From: Deltaproteobacteria bacterium
GTDB taxonomy: Bacteria; Myxococcota_C; UBA6777
Reading direction: 5' to 3'
Length of the DNA stretch: 64,000 nucleotides
Assembly: GCA_006226375.1 (NCBI GenBank)
Contig: SBHC01000026.1
Span: 54,953 to 118,952, forward strand
Shown: one piece after another, positions 54,137 through 62,615 of the stretch
How the letters are laid out: each line of letters opens with the position of its first letter
How positions within the stretch are numbered: the first letter of the stretch is position 1
The notes under the pieces: generated by a model
What the model saw: the letters and a program-made list of their open reading frames with translations, nothing else
Databases searched by the model: none
What the model was told of the DNA's origin: nothing
Translations under genes and position numbers: made by a program

Positions 54137-54961
54137 TTAGTACTGGTGGACCAGCTCGATGTTGGTCGCTTGCAAGCCACGATCGGACATCGACAGGTCG
54201 AATTCAAAGATAAAGTCGCGGCTGGGGAGGTTGCCGAGGTCCAGCCCTGGAGGAAAGTTGGATCCGTGAGCAAAAGCAGTCGCGTAAGGGGAGTCTTCGC
54301 GGCGGGCGTCGGTAATCCATATCCCAGGAGCAATCTCCTTGAGGAAGCGGAGGAAACCAAAACGCTTTTGATGGTAAAAGACGTAACAAACACCACGGAC
54401 GCGTGAACCCACTTCGCCCCACTCCGCGTCGGAGTCGTACTTGCTGGGCAACAAATTGGGGATCTGGTAACCAGAGACAAAGGTGTCTGCTTCGTCACGA
54501 AGTTCGGGAGCGACGTTCTTGAACGCCACCACTTCCACACGGCATCCTTTGTTCTGGAGAGCGCGGGTGACCTGACGGAAGTCGCCATCACCTGTAGCAA
54601 GAAGAACTCGGTCTAATTTGTCGGATTGAAGGAGGACATCGACCGCCATTTCGAGGTCAGCGTTTGCCTTACCGTACCGGTTTCCCCACTCATCGCTGAA
54701 CCACTGGACTCGTTTTTCGGTGACTTTGTATCCAAAGTCACGCAGACGCAGTTGAAAGTCTCGGGCACGAATTTCATAGTCTTCGTCTTCGTAGGAACGC
54801 TCTTCGTCATAAGCCACATAGGCGTTCAAGCGAACGGGCTCCCCCCAATCGCGGGTGGCAAACTCGCGCAGTACATCGTACTGCATACCGTAACCGCCGT
54901 TGCGTGTTAGGTTAACGACGTCGACGTAGACACCAACTCGGATACTACCATTGTTGTACAT
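54137..54961 (-). CDS. NYN-domain (LabA/DUF88) protein with C-terminal cold-shock-like domain
   Basis: 274 residues; AAAGAGAAC precedes the ATG at 54961 (a TTG at 54976 is less likely). Residues ~8-160 are a NYN PIN-like fold: VGVYVDVVNLTRNGGYGMQYD, KANADLEMAVDVLL and LLATGDGDFRQVTRALQNKGCRVEVV with the acidic triad Asp/Asp-x-Asp. This family contains predicted RNases. Residues ~200-272 (RGVCYVFYHQKRFGFLRFL .. YATAFAHGSNF .. DFIFEFDLSMSDRGLQATNIELV) read like a cold-shock/S1-like OB fold that binds single-stranded nucleic acid. The fusion suggests an RNA-processing or RNA-decay enzyme. No partner gene nearby. Confidence 0.87.
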   Translation of the reverse strand: MYNNGSIRVGVYVDVVNLTRNGGYGMQYDVLREFATRDWGEPVRLNAYVAYDEERSYEDEDYEIRARDFQLRLRDFGYKVTEKRVQWFSDEWGNRYGKANADLEMAVDVLLQSDKLDRVLLATGDGDFRQVTRALQNKGCRVEVVAFKNVAPELRDEADTFVSGYQIPNLLPSKYDSDAEWGEVGSRVRGVCYVFYHQKRFGFLRFLKEIAPGIWITDARREDSPYATAFAHGSNFPPGLDLGNLPSRDFIFEFDLSMSDRGLQATNIELVHQY

Positions 54962-55008
54962 GTTCTCTTTCCCCAACCGCTGGAATTATAAAGCGGTTTC
55001 TGTTTGGG

Positions 55009-56421
55009 TTACTCGGTATCAGAACGGAACGGAAACGCTGCGGTAAGAGCAGCTTCGCCGAGGATCTCGGCAGTTAAATCCAAAATCGTAAATCGATTCC
55101 GGATGTCACGACAAATCCTAAGAATCCTTTTGGCTTCGTCGTGAGATAGGTTCATTTCAACAGGGTCTCTGGGAGCCTCTGCCGTTTGCAGGGCCACCTC
55201 TACACGTTGTGCGTGGCGATGGGCCTCTACTAGCTCTTGGCGGACGTCGTCCCAGTGAAGAGCCAAGTTCTTCCTCAGCGCTTTCCTGGTTTCGCTGTCG
55301 TACTTTAAGCTGGCTGGCTTTAACATCGCAGCGAGGGACTTTTCCGACAGGTCAGGATGCCTTGACCTTAACCAACCGTTCAGGTCTTCAGCTTCTTCCA
55401 AGGATGGAGAAAGCAGAGAACCTTCTAACTTGGTCGCAACATCACTGGGTGATAAGGCAGCCGCCTGAGCAAACAAGGGACGAACCAGTCCACAAGCAAT
55501 GCCTACTTGGGTGCCATGCAACGCCATCGGGGGTAGACCTGCATCGTGGCGTAACATATCGATGCGATGGGAGAACAGGTGCTCTCCACCGGATGCAGGA
55601 GCGCTGGTTCCGGCCATCGCCATAGAGAACCCAGAGATCCACAAGCCTTCCATCAGAATCTGAATGGCCTCGGGCTCGCTGTTCCGGATCCCTTGCGCCT
55701 GCTCCAAAACACGCTCAAAGCTTTCGTGAACCATCTCCATCGGAGCGCGCCATGGCTTCTCCCCCGAAAGAATGTTCGCAACAGCGGCATCCGCACCAGC
55801 AAAAGGCTTGCTGCAAAGGTCGCCGAGTCCCGCAAGATGCATCGCAAGGGGCGCTTTAGCAATCACCTCAGGATTCGCATACATACCCACCGCAGGACGG
55901 GCAGGAACGCTCGACTTTAAGCCTTTGACATAGAGAGCCGCGATGGGGCTGTTGTAACCATTCATCGACGCCGCAGTGCCGTACACGACATAAGGCAACG
56001 AGCGGAGTTCACAGGCGTATTTGGTCAAGTCATTGACCGTACCCGATCCCACAGCGACAGCGCCGAACGCCCCAACCTCCTCTATGAATTGAGCCAACTT
56101 GATGCTATTGACATCTTCGTTGGCAGGAGAGCTTCCATCCTCTTCGTCTGGAAAGATGTAAGTCTCAATCGAATAGCCTTGATCCCGAAGGTTTCGTTCC
56201 ACAGGCTCCGCAAACTCTATTGTCCTTGAGTCTGCTGTAAGAACAATCTTTTCACTGGGGCTCACGATCTCGCGCAGGTCTTGTGCCAGCTGCTTCTCTG
56301 CATCCAAACCTAGGGCAGCAAAGCGGGTCACAATGTTGGCCACAGATCCATCCGGCCTAGGATGTTGGCTACCCAGCCACGGCCGAATTCTCTCGGTTAT
56401 CAAACAAACACTCCTTTCCAT
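55009..56421 (-). CDS. sn-glycerol-1-phosphate dehydrogenase-like (AraM family) protein
   Basis: 470 residues. Iron-dependent-ADH-like fold: IVLTADSRTIEF, GSGTVNDLTKYA (NAD(P) glycine-rich turn), YGTAASMNGYNSPIAAL, and metal ligands in GLGDLCSKP (Asp), GGEHLFSH (His) and LHGTQVGI (His). This is the pattern of G1P dehydrogenase/AraM, which reduces dihydroxyacetone phosphate to sn-glycerol-1-phosphate. In archaea it makes the lipid backbone; bacterial AraM (Bacillus) makes a heptaprenylglyceryl lipid. It is longer than AraM (~390) because of a C-terminal helical extension of about 100 residues. No prenylglyceryl synthase (PcrB/GGGPS) gene is in the window. The start follows GGGGTAGTGA. Confidence 0.85.
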   Translation of the reverse strand: MERSVCLITERIRPWLGSQHPRPDGSVANIVTRFAALGLDAEKQLAQDLREIVSPSEKIVLTADSRTIEFAEPVERNLRDQGYSIETYIFPDEEDGSSPANEDVNSIKLAQFIEEVGAFGAVAVGSGTVNDLTKYACELRSLPYVVYGTAASMNGYNSPIAALYVKGLKSSVPARPAVGMYANPEVIAKAPLAMHLAGLGDLCSKPFAGADAAVANILSGEKPWRAPMEMVHESFERVLEQAQGIRNSEPEAIQILMEGLWISGFSMAMAGTSAPASGGEHLFSHRIDMLRHDAGLPPMALHGTQVGIACGLVRPLFAQAAALSPSDVATKLEGSLLSPSLEEAEDLNGWLRSRHPDLSEKSLAAMLKPASLKYDSETRKALRKNLALHWDDVRQELVEAHRHAQRVEVALQTAEAPRDPVEMNLSHDEAKRILRICRDIRNRFTILDLTAEILGEAALTAAFPFRSDTE

Positions 56422-56836
56422 TCACTACCCCTATCCCCAACGTCCCCCAGGCAATTTGTGTCCCATTCACAAAGGTCATGCCCTGACAGTCAGAAGGCCT
56501 CCAATTACCTTCATAGAACTCCGTCTCTCTGTAAGACTATTTCTCGAAAACCTATAGTCTCTCCGTGTCAGGGTATCCACTACAAAACCCAAGGAACCTT
56601 TTTGCTTCAAACTATTAACTGCATAGTTATTTTCTTCGTAGCAGGGGTCATTCTTAGGGGCAATTAAGTAACTAGTTTCGTGATACCACCAACCCATCAG
56701 TCAAGCAACTTCTTTTTTTGCCAAAATGTTACAGTGATCCTTCGCAGGTAGCGGAGAATCCGCTCCTTTGGGAACAATCAGTGCTCCATCCTATCCCAAA
56801 AAAATTAACCAAGGCTCAACCAAGGAGGGATAGACG
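56422..56836. other. AT-rich intergenic region
   Basis: About 415 bp with lower GC than neighbours and T/A runs near 56710 and 56800. A minus-strand frame of 73 codons at 56476-56697 has no homologue that I recognise and no strong start. It could be a remnant. No tRNA, repeat or hairpin terminator was found. Confidence 0.45.
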
Positions 56837-56986
56837 ATGGGACATGGATGTCACGACGCTCTAACGTATTGCGGGAAGAGAAGAAAAAGTAGATTTAGTC
56901 GTCGGAAGGGATACGAAGAACGAAGACCGAGCACGGCGCATGGTGGATTGTGTAATCTGATACGCTCCCGAGGATCAGCCGTTTGA
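56837..56986 (+). CDS. Possible small ORF (49 aa), antisense to the universal stress protein gene
   Basis: An ATG at 56837 is preceded by AAGGAGGGATAGACG, a near-perfect ribosome site at suitable spacing. The product would begin GHGCHDALTYCGKRRKSRF, Cys/His- and Arg-rich. It overlaps the 3' end of the convergent stress-protein gene. Its coding nature is not supported by homology; only the ribosome site argues for it. Confidence 0.25.
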   Translation: MGHGCHDALTYCGKRRKSRFSRRKGYEERRPSTAHGGLCNLIRSRGSAV

Positions 56987-57371
56987 CAGCGCCCAATCCA
57001 CGTGAACCCATAAAGATCACATCGGTTTTTTCTTCTTCAGCGACTTCAGTAATAACCAGTCGGGGTGATCCAAACTCCAATCGGAGGTTGGTTTTGACCC
57101 CTAAATCTTTGACCAATTCTTCTGCCTGGGCCAGGAGCTGGCTTCCCACCGTTTCCACATGTTCCTTGAATTGTTTTTGCAACTCGGGAACGGATTCACC
57201 GTGCCAATCAACAATACCTTCTCCAGTCAAGCCCGCATAGGAGAAAGTAGCGGTTGGTTCAGCAACCGTCAAGATGGTAAGTGTAGCATCTTGCTGTGAA
57301 GACAGCTTGGCCGCATGTAGCAAGGCCGCCTTACTCCATTCCGAGCCATCATACGCAACCAAATATTTCAT
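56895..57371 (-). CDS. Universal stress protein (UspA family, ATP-binding type)
   Basis: 158 residues from the ATG at 57371, which is preceded by AGGAGT 8 nt upstream; the ORF could begin seven codons earlier. KYLVAYDGSEWSKAALLHAA opens the alpha/beta Usp fold. The nucleotide-binding signature G-x2-G-x9-G-S is complete (MGSRGLGAVKRLILGSVSDY), followed by HAPCSVFVLR. It is therefore of the ATP-binding (MJ0577-like) rather than the non-binding UspA type. It likely acts in the cytoplasm in stress survival. It appears to be a single-gene unit. Confidence 0.93.
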   Translation of the reverse strand: MKYLVAYDGSEWSKAALLHAAKLSSQQDATLTILTVAEPTATFSYAGLTGEGIVDWHGESVPELQKQFKEHVETVGSQLLAQAEELVKDLGVKTNLRLEFGSPRLVITEVAEEEKTDVIFMGSRGLGAVKRLILGSVSDYTIHHAPCSVFVLRIPSDD

Positions 57372-57509
57372 TGTAGAAACTCCTATGAACAAAGTCGTCA
57401 GCCACGACGGTTAAACTTTAGAGAAAAAGTGACGGGTTTTGCTGTGAGTTGCAACAGACTCATGTTTGATCTGCATCAAGGATGGAAGGAAACCTTGCAT
57501 CCTTTCAAA

Positions 57510-60500
57510 TCATTCCACAACGATGCGCAAACCGTAAGGCCCCAATCGCCCGACGGGGCGCGCCAGGATACGAATCGTATAAAGACCTGCACCCAAAGTG
57601 GAGGAGAGCTTGCAGTTCGCAGCTGGACCGCCGTCTTCGTTGGTCAACATAGCGTTGCCCTGGGAGTCGTCGAGATAACACTTGGTATCCAGGTTTCCAT
57701 CTGTCACGATGGTATACCGACCGGAGTAGCGAATTCGTAGCTTGTAAACATCCACTCTCGTCTTTCTCACGACCAGCGCTTGCACACGTTGTCCTGGCTG
57801 CAAAACCCACCCTGTTGCAGGGAGAACCCTACGAGTCGCTGGAGGCCGACGGGCCACAGGCCGCTTTCGAGGGCGAGCTTTGGGCTTGGCTTTGGTCCCT
57901 GGAAATGGCGTACCCGCCCGGTAAATCGCGACCTTGTAAGGACCCTTCCTCGTGGACCAGGCGAGCTTAATCACAAGGGTGTAGGTTCCTCGCTTTAACT
58001 TCTGAACAATGCTGCAGTTAAACCGCGGTCCGCTGTCATCGTTGAACCGGCGGAGGCGGCCTTGTTCGTAGAGGTAGCACTTGGGATCCGTTCGTGTGCC
58101 AGAAGGGTTCCTTGTGGCGATTACATACATCCCCGGACGCCGGATCCGAATTCGGTATCGGTGCACATCTTTTCTGGAGCGCAAGCGTGAGCTAAAGGCC
58201 TTCCCAATCACTAACGTTGTCATAGGCTTGAGAGTGATAGACCGAGCGCTAACCTGAAACGACCCGCCGCGATTCCGAACCACGCCCACCTCCAACAGGT
58301 ATACACCCTGTTTGAGAACCCGATCCATTCGACAATTTGGGCCTTTCCCGCTGTTGTTGTTGCGGGCGACTCTTGTCCCCTTTTGGTCAAACAACCAACA
58401 GTAGGTGTCAGCCTCTCCCGTCGTTTCTATGCGAACAAGAGAGCCACCTTGGGATTGAATTCGGAAGAAATGTCTGGGAGCCTTTTCGGTCAATACACCC
58501 TTCTGCTTTCCTCCAACTTTCAAAACCTTGGACACAATCCGTTTGTTGAACAAGGAAAAGGCTCCTCGCCCGTTCTTGATGTTGACCCGAAGCCGATACA
58601 CGCCCTTTTTGAGATAGGCCAGCACTGCGTAGGGTTTCACGCTGTACTTCGCGATCTGCTTTAAGCCTTTGTAGAGCTTCAAGCGGGTGACGAGCGACAC
58701 CGAAGAAACAAGCTGGGAGTAGAGAAGATAAAAGTCGGGTTTGGTGATCCGCACGGAGACATCATGATGCATCCCTTTGCGAAGAGGACCCACAACCACC
58801 CCGTCCTTGTTGAGCACTCGGGGCCGCGAACGAAACGTTCTCCATGTCACACGAATGGGCGAGTCGTTTGCGGTCGTGACACGCAACATGTAAGACCCAT
58901 GAAGAAGATAAGCCGCAACTTCGCAGCCCTGCGGGGTAATGGTAGCTTGCTTGAGGAAACGGAACAACAAGTCCAACACTCGGCAGTCCGCCACATTTCG
59001 ACCTCGGGCTGAGATCAGGTACAAATCAGGCTTTCGAACATTGATTTGAAAACCAGCCACCGTTTGGGAGGGCTTGGCTTGGGACGTTTCCGTTTGAGCC
59101 ACGAGCTTCGGAACAAATTGATACATCCGAATTTGAGGTGCATCGCTCGGGTTCAACAGGGGGAGACCCTTCCGAGGCTTCTTCGTCTCCTGCCTTTGTT
59201 GTTGAAGCCATTGTTGAAACAAAGCCTGAATCGAACTCGATGTAGAAGTTAGCTTTTGGGAGAGTGCGGTCAGGGCCTCTGTAAAAGGCTTGGGATACCG
59301 CAAGGTTTGACTGCCCAGCATCACACGAACCCAAAACGTTCCCTGTAGACCAAATCCTTTGAGGCGACAAACGCCAGGCTCTGCACGAGAAGACCGCCGA
59401 GTCACGACCATCTCGCCGGAGGGCTTCTCCAAAACACAAGCGGAAACTCTCGGATGCTCCGAGCTGATCACAAAGTGGCTTCCGGCTTTAAGCTTCACCC
59501 GAAACAGCGCATATTGGTAGCTGGGAGTTTCGTCGGTGGAAGGAACACCTTGGGAAAGAAGCTGGGCTCGGTTGGATGGGAGGTCCACCGCTCGATCTTT
59601 GTAAGCCCACAACTCATAGGGATAGCGGGGCTTACCTGGAGAACGAAGCTCCAAGTAATACTCTCCCGCTTGCAACGTTTGGCTTAACACCCGAATACGA
59701 CCCAACGAATCCACCGCATAGGACCTATGAGCCAAAAGCTTGTTGTTAACGTCAAGGAGGCGGACCTGTGGAAGGTTCCTTCTGTATCGAACAAGAAAGC
59801 TCACCCGAGTCGCTTGCGCCAATCGAAAATGATAGCGGTGACGATGACTCGAAGAGCCAAGGCGAGCTCGCATGGTCTCCCCAAAGGTCACAGCATGGAA
59901 CTCGACCCGCTGCTCTGTCATCGGTTTGATTCGAATCGAGAACTTACCCTTCCTCTTAAAGTACGCGCCTTTTACAAGAAAAGTATGCTGTCCTTTTTCA
60001 AGCATCACCCTCATATCGCAGTTGGTAGAAGGACCGCTGTCATCATCCTGTGCAGTGAACGAGTTTGCAGGTCCTTGTTGAACCAACTGAGCACACAAAA
60101 CGTCGGTGGGACCTTTCGTTGAAACCGAATAGTAGCCGGGCTTTGCGATGGAAGCCTGAAACAGTCGGAGGGTTCCTTTCTTCTTGATGGACGAGCGAAC
60201 CCAGCGCTTCAAGGGAAGAGAACCCATTCGAAGCTTCCGCGCCAACAACTGGAAGGTTACAGACTTGTAGGGAAACAACATGACTTCCCAAAAGTAAGTC
60301 CCTTTTTTAAGGTACTTAAGGATACGACAATTGCGCTTGGCTCCGCTGTCATCGTTGCGTGCGAGCAAGGCAAACGACTCACCATACAAGCGACAGAATG
60401 GATCACTCTTACCCAATGTATCAAGAAGGTACCAACCGGGCTGGGAGACCTTAAGCCGAGCCCACGAGACCGTTCCCACAGGGCTGGTTTGGGACAGTGT

Positions 60501-60959
60501 TTTGCCCAACGTCAACAAGGGAAGGCCTGCAACACTCGGAAAAGGAGGAGCCATCTCAATGGGGTTTTCTTCGGTGTACAATGGCTGACGACGGACTGGT
60601 GGCTTTCGAGCCACAGGGGTTTTTCTTACCACAGGAGGCTTCCGCCGCAGAGGTTGAAGGGTTCGAGCCTTCGGACGTGGCGAAACCTTGCGTACGACGG
60701 GTCGAGTCGTTGGAGCAGCTCGCCGGGTCACAGGCCGGGAAGAAGCTCGACGCGCAAGAACGCTCTCCGGCACCGCTGGCTTCACAACAACGCGCTTCAC
60801 TGGCCTTGAAGTGGGCCGAGACGCGGCAGCCTGGGACGATGGCTTTGTGGTTTGCGAGTAACTTGGGGAAGCACCCATTAGGAGTACACCCAACCCACCC
60901 AAACAACCGAACAATGACAATGTAATGACGTGTAGCAAACTTCGTTTTGTATGGGCCAT
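57510..60959 (-). CDS. Large secreted protein with PPC-like beta repeats
   Basis: 1,149 residues. The ATG at 60959 follows GGGAGGAGA 6-7 nt upstream and begins a signal-like sequence (AHTKRSLLHVITLSLFGCLGGLGVLL). The longer frame to 61214 overlaps the divergent gene region and lacks a ribosome site. Residues ~40-125 are Pro/Arg-rich with Thr-Arg-Pro repeats (PVVRKTPVARKPPVRR). From ~130 to the end are about eight or more ~95-120-residue units, each with the PPC-like pattern GYYSVSTKG..D..C.L.....F.ADDDSGPSTNCDMRVMLEKGQHTFLVK and a Cys pair around the DDSG motif (NDDSGAKRNCRI, DDDSGPSTNCDM, NNNSGKGPNCRM, NDDSGPRFNCSI). A Ca-binding or cell-surface role is inferred only. Confidence 0.82.
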   Translation of the reverse strand: MAHTKRSLLHVITLSLFGCLGGLGVLLMGASPSYSQTTKPSSQAAASRPTSRPVKRVVVKPAVPESVLARRASSRPVTRRAAPTTRPVVRKVSPRPKARTLQPLRRKPPVVRKTPVARKPPVRRQPLYTEENPIEMAPPFPSVAGLPLLTLGKTLSQTSPVGTVSWARLKVSQPGWYLLDTLGKSDPFCRLYGESFALLARNDDSGAKRNCRILKYLKKGTYFWEVMLFPYKSVTFQLLARKLRMGSLPLKRWVRSSIKKKGTLRLFQASIAKPGYYSVSTKGPTDVLCAQLVQQGPANSFTAQDDDSGPSTNCDMRVMLEKGQHTFLVKGAYFKRKGKFSIRIKPMTEQRVEFHAVTFGETMRARLGSSSHRHRYHFRLAQATRVSFLVRYRRNLPQVRLLDVNNKLLAHRSYAVDSLGRIRVLSQTLQAGEYYLELRSPGKPRYPYELWAYKDRAVDLPSNRAQLLSQGVPSTDETPSYQYALFRVKLKAGSHFVISSEHPRVSACVLEKPSGEMVVTRRSSRAEPGVCRLKGFGLQGTFWVRVMLGSQTLRYPKPFTEALTALSQKLTSTSSSIQALFQQWLQQQRQETKKPRKGLPLLNPSDAPQIRMYQFVPKLVAQTETSQAKPSQTVAGFQINVRKPDLYLISARGRNVADCRVLDLLFRFLKQATITPQGCEVAAYLLHGSYMLRVTTANDSPIRVTWRTFRSRPRVLNKDGVVVGPLRKGMHHDVSVRITKPDFYLLYSQLVSSVSLVTRLKLYKGLKQIAKYSVKPYAVLAYLKKGVYRLRVNIKNGRGAFSLFNKRIVSKVLKVGGKQKGVLTEKAPRHFFRIQSQGGSLVRIETTGEADTYCWLFDQKGTRVARNNNSGKGPNCRMDRVLKQGVYLLEVGVVRNRGGSFQVSARSITLKPMTTLVIGKAFSSRLRSRKDVHRYRIRIRRPGMYVIATRNPSGTRTDPKCYLYEQGRLRRFNDDSGPRFNCSIVQKLKRGTYTLVIKLAWSTRKGPYKVAIYRAGTPFPGTKAKPKARPRKRPVARRPPATRRVLPATGWVLQPGQRVQALVVRKTRVDVYKLRIRYSGRYTIVTDGNLDTKCYLDDSQGNAMLTNEDGGPAANCKLSSTLGAGLYTIRILARPVGRLGPYGLRIVVE

Positions 60960-60966
60960 TAAGGCT

Positions 60967-60974
60967 CTCCTCCC
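60967..60974 (-). promoter_or_regulatory. Ribosome binding site of the PPC-repeat protein
   Basis: GGAGGAGA on the minus strand before the ATG at 60959. It sets the start at the signal peptide and rejects the frame extension to 61214. Confidence 0.8.
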
Positions 60975-61207
60975 ATCCATCAAAATGTAGGTCAGAAGCA
61001 TATCATTCTCCGGGAGTGAAGCAAACACAAATCCCTGAAGAGATCCTCCCAGAACCTTGGCTGAGATCGGACCGTCTCGACGAGGAAGTATGAAAGTTGC
61101 CTGGACACTCACTCTGCGAAAGGCTATAACCATCGGCATTGGGAATGCCCACTTTGGTACGTGAAATCGACCAAAGGTTCGCAGATAAGAACAAGAAAGA
61201 CAAGACC

Positions 61208-61795
61208 ATGCCATCAGCCCAACCCGAGAAAAAAGAAGCCCTCTTGGAAATGCTCTCCAACTCCATGGTCATGTTGCATCTGGACGCGACGCACCCCGAG
61301 GCTGAAGTGCCCGCACATTTCAGGGAAGACTCCCAACTCCGGCTCAACGTTAGCTATCGATTTGCCAACGTAAACCTGGACGTGGATGACCACTATATTT
61401 ACGCGGTCCTCAGCTTTAATCAGACCCCCTTTTCCTGCAAGATCCCGTTGGAGTCCATCTGGGGGGCCACCCAACACAGCACCCAAGAATTCAGGCTCTT
61501 TCCCGATAACATCCCGACGGAACTCCGTGAGCAGCTTGCCTTGTACGCTTCCTTGTTAAGCGAACAAGACAACCACAAGGTTGAATCTCCACAAGAAGAA
61601 CCGGAAGCTTCCGAAGAACCAACACCTTCTCGACCAGCCCTCCGAGTCGTAGACGATTCCTTCTTGGAAGAAGAGGAAGAAGCCAGCGAGATAGCTCCTG
61701 AGGAAGACATCGCTCCTGAACCAGCCCCAACTCCCAAGCCTTCACGGCCGGACCGCTCGATGTTTCGGGTAATCTCCAACCCCGAAAAGAATTAG
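61208..61795 (+). CDS. sspB: SspB-like ClpXP adaptor protein
   Basis: 195 residues from the ATG at 61208 (a TTG at 61139 would extend it without support). Residues ~8-115 fit the SspB fold: KKEALLEMLSNSMVMLHLDAT, VPAHF, QLRLNVSYRF, YAVLSFNQTPFSCKIPLESIWGAT, the part that holds the ssrA degradation tag. After an acidic linker come two short motifs: RPALRVV (142-148), identical in core to the ClpX-docking tail of E. coli SspB, and RSMFRVI (183-189) near the C-terminus. It would deliver ssrA-tagged peptides to ClpXP. The gene is divergent from the PPC-repeat gene. Confidence 0.85.
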   Translation: MPSAQPEKKEALLEMLSNSMVMLHLDATHPEAEVPAHFREDSQLRLNVSYRFANVNLDVDDHYIYAVLSFNQTPFSCKIPLESIWGATQHSTQEFRLFPDNIPTELREQLALYASLLSEQDNHKVESPQEEPEASEEPTPSRPALRVVDDSFLEEEEEASEIAPEEDIAPEPAPTPKPSRPDRSMFRVISNPEKN

Positions 61796-62110
61796 AGACA
61801 GGAACCCCATCGCCTAACCTGGAGTTGACACCCCAGGCGAAAGTAAACCTCACCAGGCGAGCGCTATCTAAAGATAGGGACATATCTCTCTCGGATAAGA
61901 ACCCATCTCCTAGTTCGTCCCCTAGAGGAGTATAAAAGCATCCCCTAACCTGGAGTTGACACCCCAGGCGAGCAGGCCAGAAGGCAGGGAACTCGATCTT
62001 CAGGCCTGACGCCACCTATATATTTACCTGAAGTAGCACTCTAACATCCCCTGGCGAGAAGACCATCCTCAGGCCAGCACCATCCGAGTGAAAGCTTCGT
62101 TAGAACTCGT
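61796..62110. other. Intergenic region with composite repeat and degenerate copies
   Basis: About 315 bp. The composite repeat fills 61813-61972. The remainder (61973-62110) has short leftovers resembling its hairpins (TCAGGCCTGACGCC near 62000, CCCCTGGCGAG near 62050). No gene is seen. Confidence 0.6.
61813..61972 (+). repeat. Composite intergenic hairpin repeat, copy A
   Basis: Two hairpin words of the form CCTGG-AGTTGACAC-CCCAGG (61818-61837 and 61949-61968) enclose about 110 bp. That interior shares long words with copy B at 63808: GCTCTATCTAAAGAT, GACATATCTCTCTCGGATA, GAACCCATCTCCT, GTATAAAAGCATC. Inside is the palindrome CTATCTAAAGATAG (61864-61877). A ~20 bp extra piece (AAGTAAACCTCACCAGGCGA) distinguishes A from B. 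Not a simple REP or CRISPR. Confidence 0.85.
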
Positions 62111-62506
62111 TCAGGAAAGAGACTTTTTTCTCTTCTTTCTTCGAGAGAAGAATCCCCCAAGGACTGAGAAGAACCCATAAGGAGTTGTTCTCGTAACGTC
62201 GTACACGCCCAGAGTTTTGGCCGTTTTGATAATACCTAAGGCGTAGGCTCCTGCGAGAACGTCGCGCATGTTTACACGAACCAACATAGGGAGGAAGGAT
62301 CCTTCTTTGGGCAACATCTCAATGTAGTATTGCAGGAGCGGATTGTCCGATGAAGTCGGTCCATTTACCATAGTGGACGGCCCTGTGATGAATCCTGTCT
62401 CCTCAAACTCCTCTTTGTATTCGGGAGCGATGGCGTTGGTGAGGTCCTTCCGGAGTGGGTCAGTTTTTGGGTTTTCACGTCCGGGATATGGCAAAATAAA
62501 TTTCAT
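62111..62506 (-). CDS. Hypothetical small protein with basic C-terminus
   Basis: 131 residues, unrecognised. It begins KFILPYPGRENPKTDPLRK, then an acidic stretch (EYKEEFEETGF), TGPSTMVNGPTSSDNP, a region with moderately hydrophobic segments (DVLAGAYALGIIKTAKTLGVYDV), and ends FFSRRKKRKKSLS. A basic tail suggests membrane or nucleic acid contact. No ribosome site is strong. It lies between the two copies of the composite repeat, convergent with the SspB gene and divergent from the MFS gene. Could be lineage-specific. Confidence 0.55.
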   Translation of the reverse strand: MKFILPYPGRENPKTDPLRKDLTNAIAPEYKEEFEETGFITGPSTMVNGPTSSDNPLLQYYIEMLPKEGSFLPMLVRVNMRDVLAGAYALGIIKTAKTLGVYDVTRTTPYGFFSVLGGFFSRRKKRKKSLS

Positions 62507-62615
62507 GTACTTGCAAACAGAAACGAAGAGAGCGGGTTCGCATTAAGCGAAAGAAGCGCGACTGCAAAACCTTTTTCCTTGTATGCTTTGCTAATGTTTT
62601 GGGGATAGAACTTTC

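Noticed and set aside
56700..56720. T-run near 56710 as an intrinsic terminator
   Set aside because: No stable GC-rich hairpin precedes it on either strand.
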